Shown here piece after piece: positions 4,142 to 6,278 of a stretch of DNA of 6,278 bases; the stretch's first letter is position 1, and the number at the start of each line of letters is the position of its first letter. Source of the DNA: Clostridia bacterium (lineage in GTDB: Bacteria > Bacillota > Clostridia > Christensenellales > Aristaeellaceae); the NCBI GenBank assembly GCA_017469605.1, contig JAFUGB010000387.1, positions 1 to 6,278 on the forward strand, in the 5' to 3' direction. Made by a program: the position numbers and the translations under genes. The notes beneath the pieces are model-generated. The model did not search any database, was not told the origin of the DNA, and was given only the letters and a program-made list of their open reading frames with translations.

Positions 4142-6214
4142 ATGCCCAGAAGCCATCCGCTTGAAAAGGTACGCAATATCGGCATCATGGCACACATCGA
4201 TGCCGGCAAAACCACAACCTCTGAACGCATCCTGTTTTACACAGGTCGCGTACACCGCGTAGGCGAGGTCCATGAAGGCGCCGCCACCATGGACTTTATG
4301 GCCCAGGAACAGGAGCGCGGCATCACCATTCAGTCTGCCGCTACTACTTGCCAGTGGCTTGGCCACCGTATCAACATCATTGACACTCCCGGTCACGTGG
4401 ACTTCACCATGGAAGTCGAGCGCTGCCTGCGCGTGCTGGACGGCGCCGTGGCGGTCTTCTGCGCCAAAGGCGGCGTGGAGCCCCAGAGTGAAACGGTGTG
4501 GCGGCAGGCCACCAAGTATAACGTGCCCCGCATTGCTTACGTCAACAAAATGGACATCATGGGTGCGAACTTTATGCGCGTGGTCGGCATGATGCGCGAG
4601 CGTCTTGGCGCCAACGCCGTTCCCATCCAGCTTCCCATCGGCGCGGAAGCCAGCTTCCGCGGCATCATTGACTTGGTCCGCATGAAGGCCGAAGTGTACT
4701 ATGATGATGACGGCAAGGACATCCGCGAGGAAGAAATCCCCGCCGAGCTCCTGGCTGAGGCGCAGCAGATGCATGATGAAATGGTTGAAGCTGTCGCTGC
4801 CGAAAACGACGACCTGATGGAGAAGTACCTGGACGATCCGGAATCCCTGACCATCGATGAGATCATGAAGGGGATCCGTTTCGCCACCGTCCGCAACAGG
4901 ATGACGCCTGTGCTGTGCGGCACTTCCTATCGCAATAAGGGCGTGCAGCCCCTGCTGGATGCCATCGTCAACTATCTGCCCTCTCCCGTGGATATCCCGG
5001 CCATCATCGGCCACGATCCCCATGATCCGGAGAAGGAAGTGGAACGGCATCCCAGCGATGACGAGCCTTTTTCCGCACTGGCCTTCAAAATCATGGTGGA
5101 CCCCTTCGTGGGCAAGCTGTGCTTCATCCGCGTGTACAGCGGTCACATTTCCTCGGGTTCAGTGGCGTATAACGTCACCAAGAGCAAGCGTGAGCGCCTG
5201 AACCGCATTGTGCTGATGCACGCCAACCACCGTGAAGAATTGACCGACGCCTATGCCGGCGAAATCGTCGGCGTGGTGGGCCTGAATAATACCACCACCG
5301 GCGACACCCTGTGCGACGAAAAGAAGCCGGTCATCCTTGAATCCATCGAGTATCCCGATCCCGTCATCCAGGTGGCCATTGAGCCCCGCTCCAAGGCCGG
5401 TATGGATAAAATGTCCATCGCCCTGCAGCGCCTGGCTGAGGAGGATCCCACCTTCCGTACCTGGACTGACCAGGAAACCGGTCAGACCATCATCTCCGGC
5501 ATGGGCGAGCTGCACCTGGAAATCATCGTGGACCGCATGATGCGCGAGTTCAAGGTGGAAGCCAAGGTGGGCAAGCCCCAGGTTGCTTACCGCGAAGCCA
5601 TCAGCCGCCCCGCCAAGGGCGAGGGCCTGTTCAAGCGCCAGACGGGCGGCCACGGCCAGTACGGCCACTGCCTGATCGAGCTGACGCCCGCGGAGCCCGG
5701 CGCCGGTTACTCCTTCAGCAACGATACCGTTGGCGGCAGTATTCCCAAGGAATACATCGCCCCCATCGACAAGGGGATCCAGGCCGCCGCCAAGAACGGT
5801 CCCATGGGCGGCTACGAAGTGGTTGACTTCCATGTATCCGTGTACGACGGATCCTATCATGAGGTTGACTCCTCCGAGCAGGCTTTCCAGATCGCCGGTT
5901 CCATGGCGTTCAAGGATGCCGTGGCCAAAGCGGCCCCCAAGCTGATGGAGCCCATGATGAAGCTGGAAATCATCGTTCCCGAGCAGTATCTGGGCGATGT
6001 GATTGGCGATCTGACTGCTCGCCGCGGTTCGGTCATGGGTATGGATTCCCGCGCTACCGAGCAGGTGGTGCACGGCGTTGCCCCGCTTTCTGAGATGTTT
6101 GGCTATTCCACCAGCCTTCGCAGCAAGACTCAGGGCCGCGGCGTGTTCACCATGCAGTTTGACCATTACGCCGAAGTGCCGCATTCCATCGCGGAAAAGG
6201 TAATCGGCAAATAA
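4142..6214 (+). CDS. fusA: Elongation factor G
   Basis: EF-G is the cytoplasmic GTPase that drives mRNA-tRNA translocation and, with RRF, ribosome recycling; it is the fusidic acid target. The 690 residues are a standard length. The G domain shows G1 AHIDAGKTT (17-25), switch I ERGIT (58-62, with Thr62), G3 DTPGH (81-85), G4 NKMD (135-138) and a G5-region GTSYRNKG (260-267). Domain II begins near 308, domain III contains ISGMGELHLE (451-460), and domain IV has the tip region GSIPKEYIAPIDKG (532-545) and SYHEVDSSE (571-579), whose His573 matches E. coli His583. Domain V (about 603-690) has GDLTARRGSVMGM (622-634). NKMDIMGANF is a clostridial-looking variant. The AGGAG ribosome binding site (4125-4129) is 12 nt before the ATG, a long spacing, but no better start is in frame. 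The location between rpsG and tuf supports canonical EF-G rather than an EF-G2 or TetM-type paralogue. Confidence 0.98.
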   Translation: MPRSHPLEKVRNIGIMAHIDAGKTTTSERILFYTGRVHRVGEVHEGAATMDFMAQEQERGITIQSAATTCQWLGHRINIIDTPGHVDFTMEVERCLRVLDGAVAVFCAKGGVEPQSETVWRQATKYNVPRIAYVNKMDIMGANFMRVVGMMRERLGANAVPIQLPIGAEASFRGIIDLVRMKAEVYYDDDGKDIREEEIPAELLAEAQQMHDEMVEAVAAENDDLMEKYLDDPESLTIDEIMKGIRFATVRNRMTPVLCGTSYRNKGVQPLLDAIVNYLPSPVDIPAIIGHDPHDPEKEVERHPSDDEPFSALAFKIMVDPFVGKLCFIRVYSGHISSGSVAYNVTKSKRERLNRIVLMHANHREELTDAYAGEIVGVVGLNNTTTGDTLCDEKKPVILESIEYPDPVIQVAIEPRSKAGMDKMSIALQRLAEEDPTFRTWTDQETGQTIISGMGELHLEIIVDRMMREFKVEAKVGKPQVAYREAISRPAKGEGLFKRQTGGHGQYGHCLIELTPAEPGAGYSFSNDTVGGSIPKEYIAPIDKGIQAAAKNGPMGGYEVVDFHVSVYDGSYHEVDSSEQAFQIAGSMAFKDAVAKAAPKLMEPMMKLEIIVPEQYLGDVIGDLTARRGSVMGMDSRATEQVVHGVAPLSEMFGYSTSLRSKTQGRGVFTMQFDHYAEVPHSIAEKVIGK

Positions 6215-6250
6215 ACTTATCATCCAAGACTTTTAGGAGGATATATTCCA

Positions 6251-6278
6251 ATGGCTAAGCAAAAGTTTGAGCGCAACA
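6251..6278 (+). CDS. tuf: Elongation factor Tu, first nine codons only
   Basis: EF-Tu carries aminoacyl-tRNA to the ribosomal A site as a GTP complex. Only the beginning is visible: MAKQKFERN followed by one base at the window edge. This agrees with the usual EF-Tu start MAKQKFERTK. TAGGAGG (6234-6240) lies 10 nt before the ATG, and the gene begins 36 nt after the fusA stop with no terminator between them, so it is probably co-transcribed. The str-operon position directly after fusA makes the assignment safe despite the short fragment. The GTPase motifs are beyond the edge. Confidence 0.93.

Noticed and set aside
3470..5146. 558-codon minus-strand open frame opposite rpsG and fusA
   Set aside because: It is antisense to two certain genes, crosses the rpsG-fusA junction, has a His/Gly/Ala-rich composition typical of GC-rich shadow frames and shows no domain I recognise.
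5159..6223. 354-codon minus-strand open frame opposite the fusA 3' part
   Set aside because: It is a shadow of fusA with the same codon-position bias effect and no recognisable motif.

Overview
The window looks like a chromosomal segment of a GC-rich member of the Bacillota, most likely an uncultured Clostridia-type anaerobe. This rests on three things: the gene order L7Ae-like protein - rpsL - rpsG - fusA - tuf, which is the Firmicutes form of the str operon; strong AGGAGG-type ribosome binding sites; and EF-G and S7 sequences that read as clostridial. The taxonomic placement is an inference from remembered family sequences, not a search result.

Layout. Positions 1-2280 hold a two-gene minus-strand operon. 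A secreted serine hydrolase of the class C beta-lactamase/PBP family (1078-2280, TTG start) is followed after 17 nt by a thiamine-diphosphate enzyme, phosphonopyruvate decarboxylase (1060 to the left edge, about 20 residues missing). Positions 2281-2542 are a divergent control region. It carries two promoters that both match TTGACA-17-TATAAT exactly, one per strand, plus a palindrome over one -10 box, repeated TTGNCAAT boxes and a nested RNA hairpin that fills the plus-strand leader. Positions 2543-6278 are the plus-strand str operon: a YbxF/L7Ae-like K-turn protein, S12, S7, EF-G and the first nine codons of EF-Tu.

How the genes work together. The str genes make small-subunit proteins and the two elongation GTPases, and the single strong promoter at 2436-2464 appears to drive them all. 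In many Firmicutes this operon is read from upstream rpoB-rpoC; here rpoC is not next to it, and a divergent metabolic operon sits there instead. The two spacers before rpsL (248 nt) and rpsG (196 nt) are long and full of hairpins, which suggests RNA-level control inside the operon. The minus-strand operon points to phosphonate (2-aminoethylphosphonate-type) biosynthesis, probably for surface glycan or lipid decoration, with a cell-wall-type hydrolase beside it. The PEP mutase that makes the substrate is not in the window.

I found no tRNA, rRNA, CRISPR array, insertion sequence or phage gene. The most noteworthy signals are the divergent consensus promoter pair with its possible operator, the structured leader and spacers of the str operon, and an S12 protein that departs from the family at several normally conserved residues, including Arg at the position of E. 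coli Lys87.
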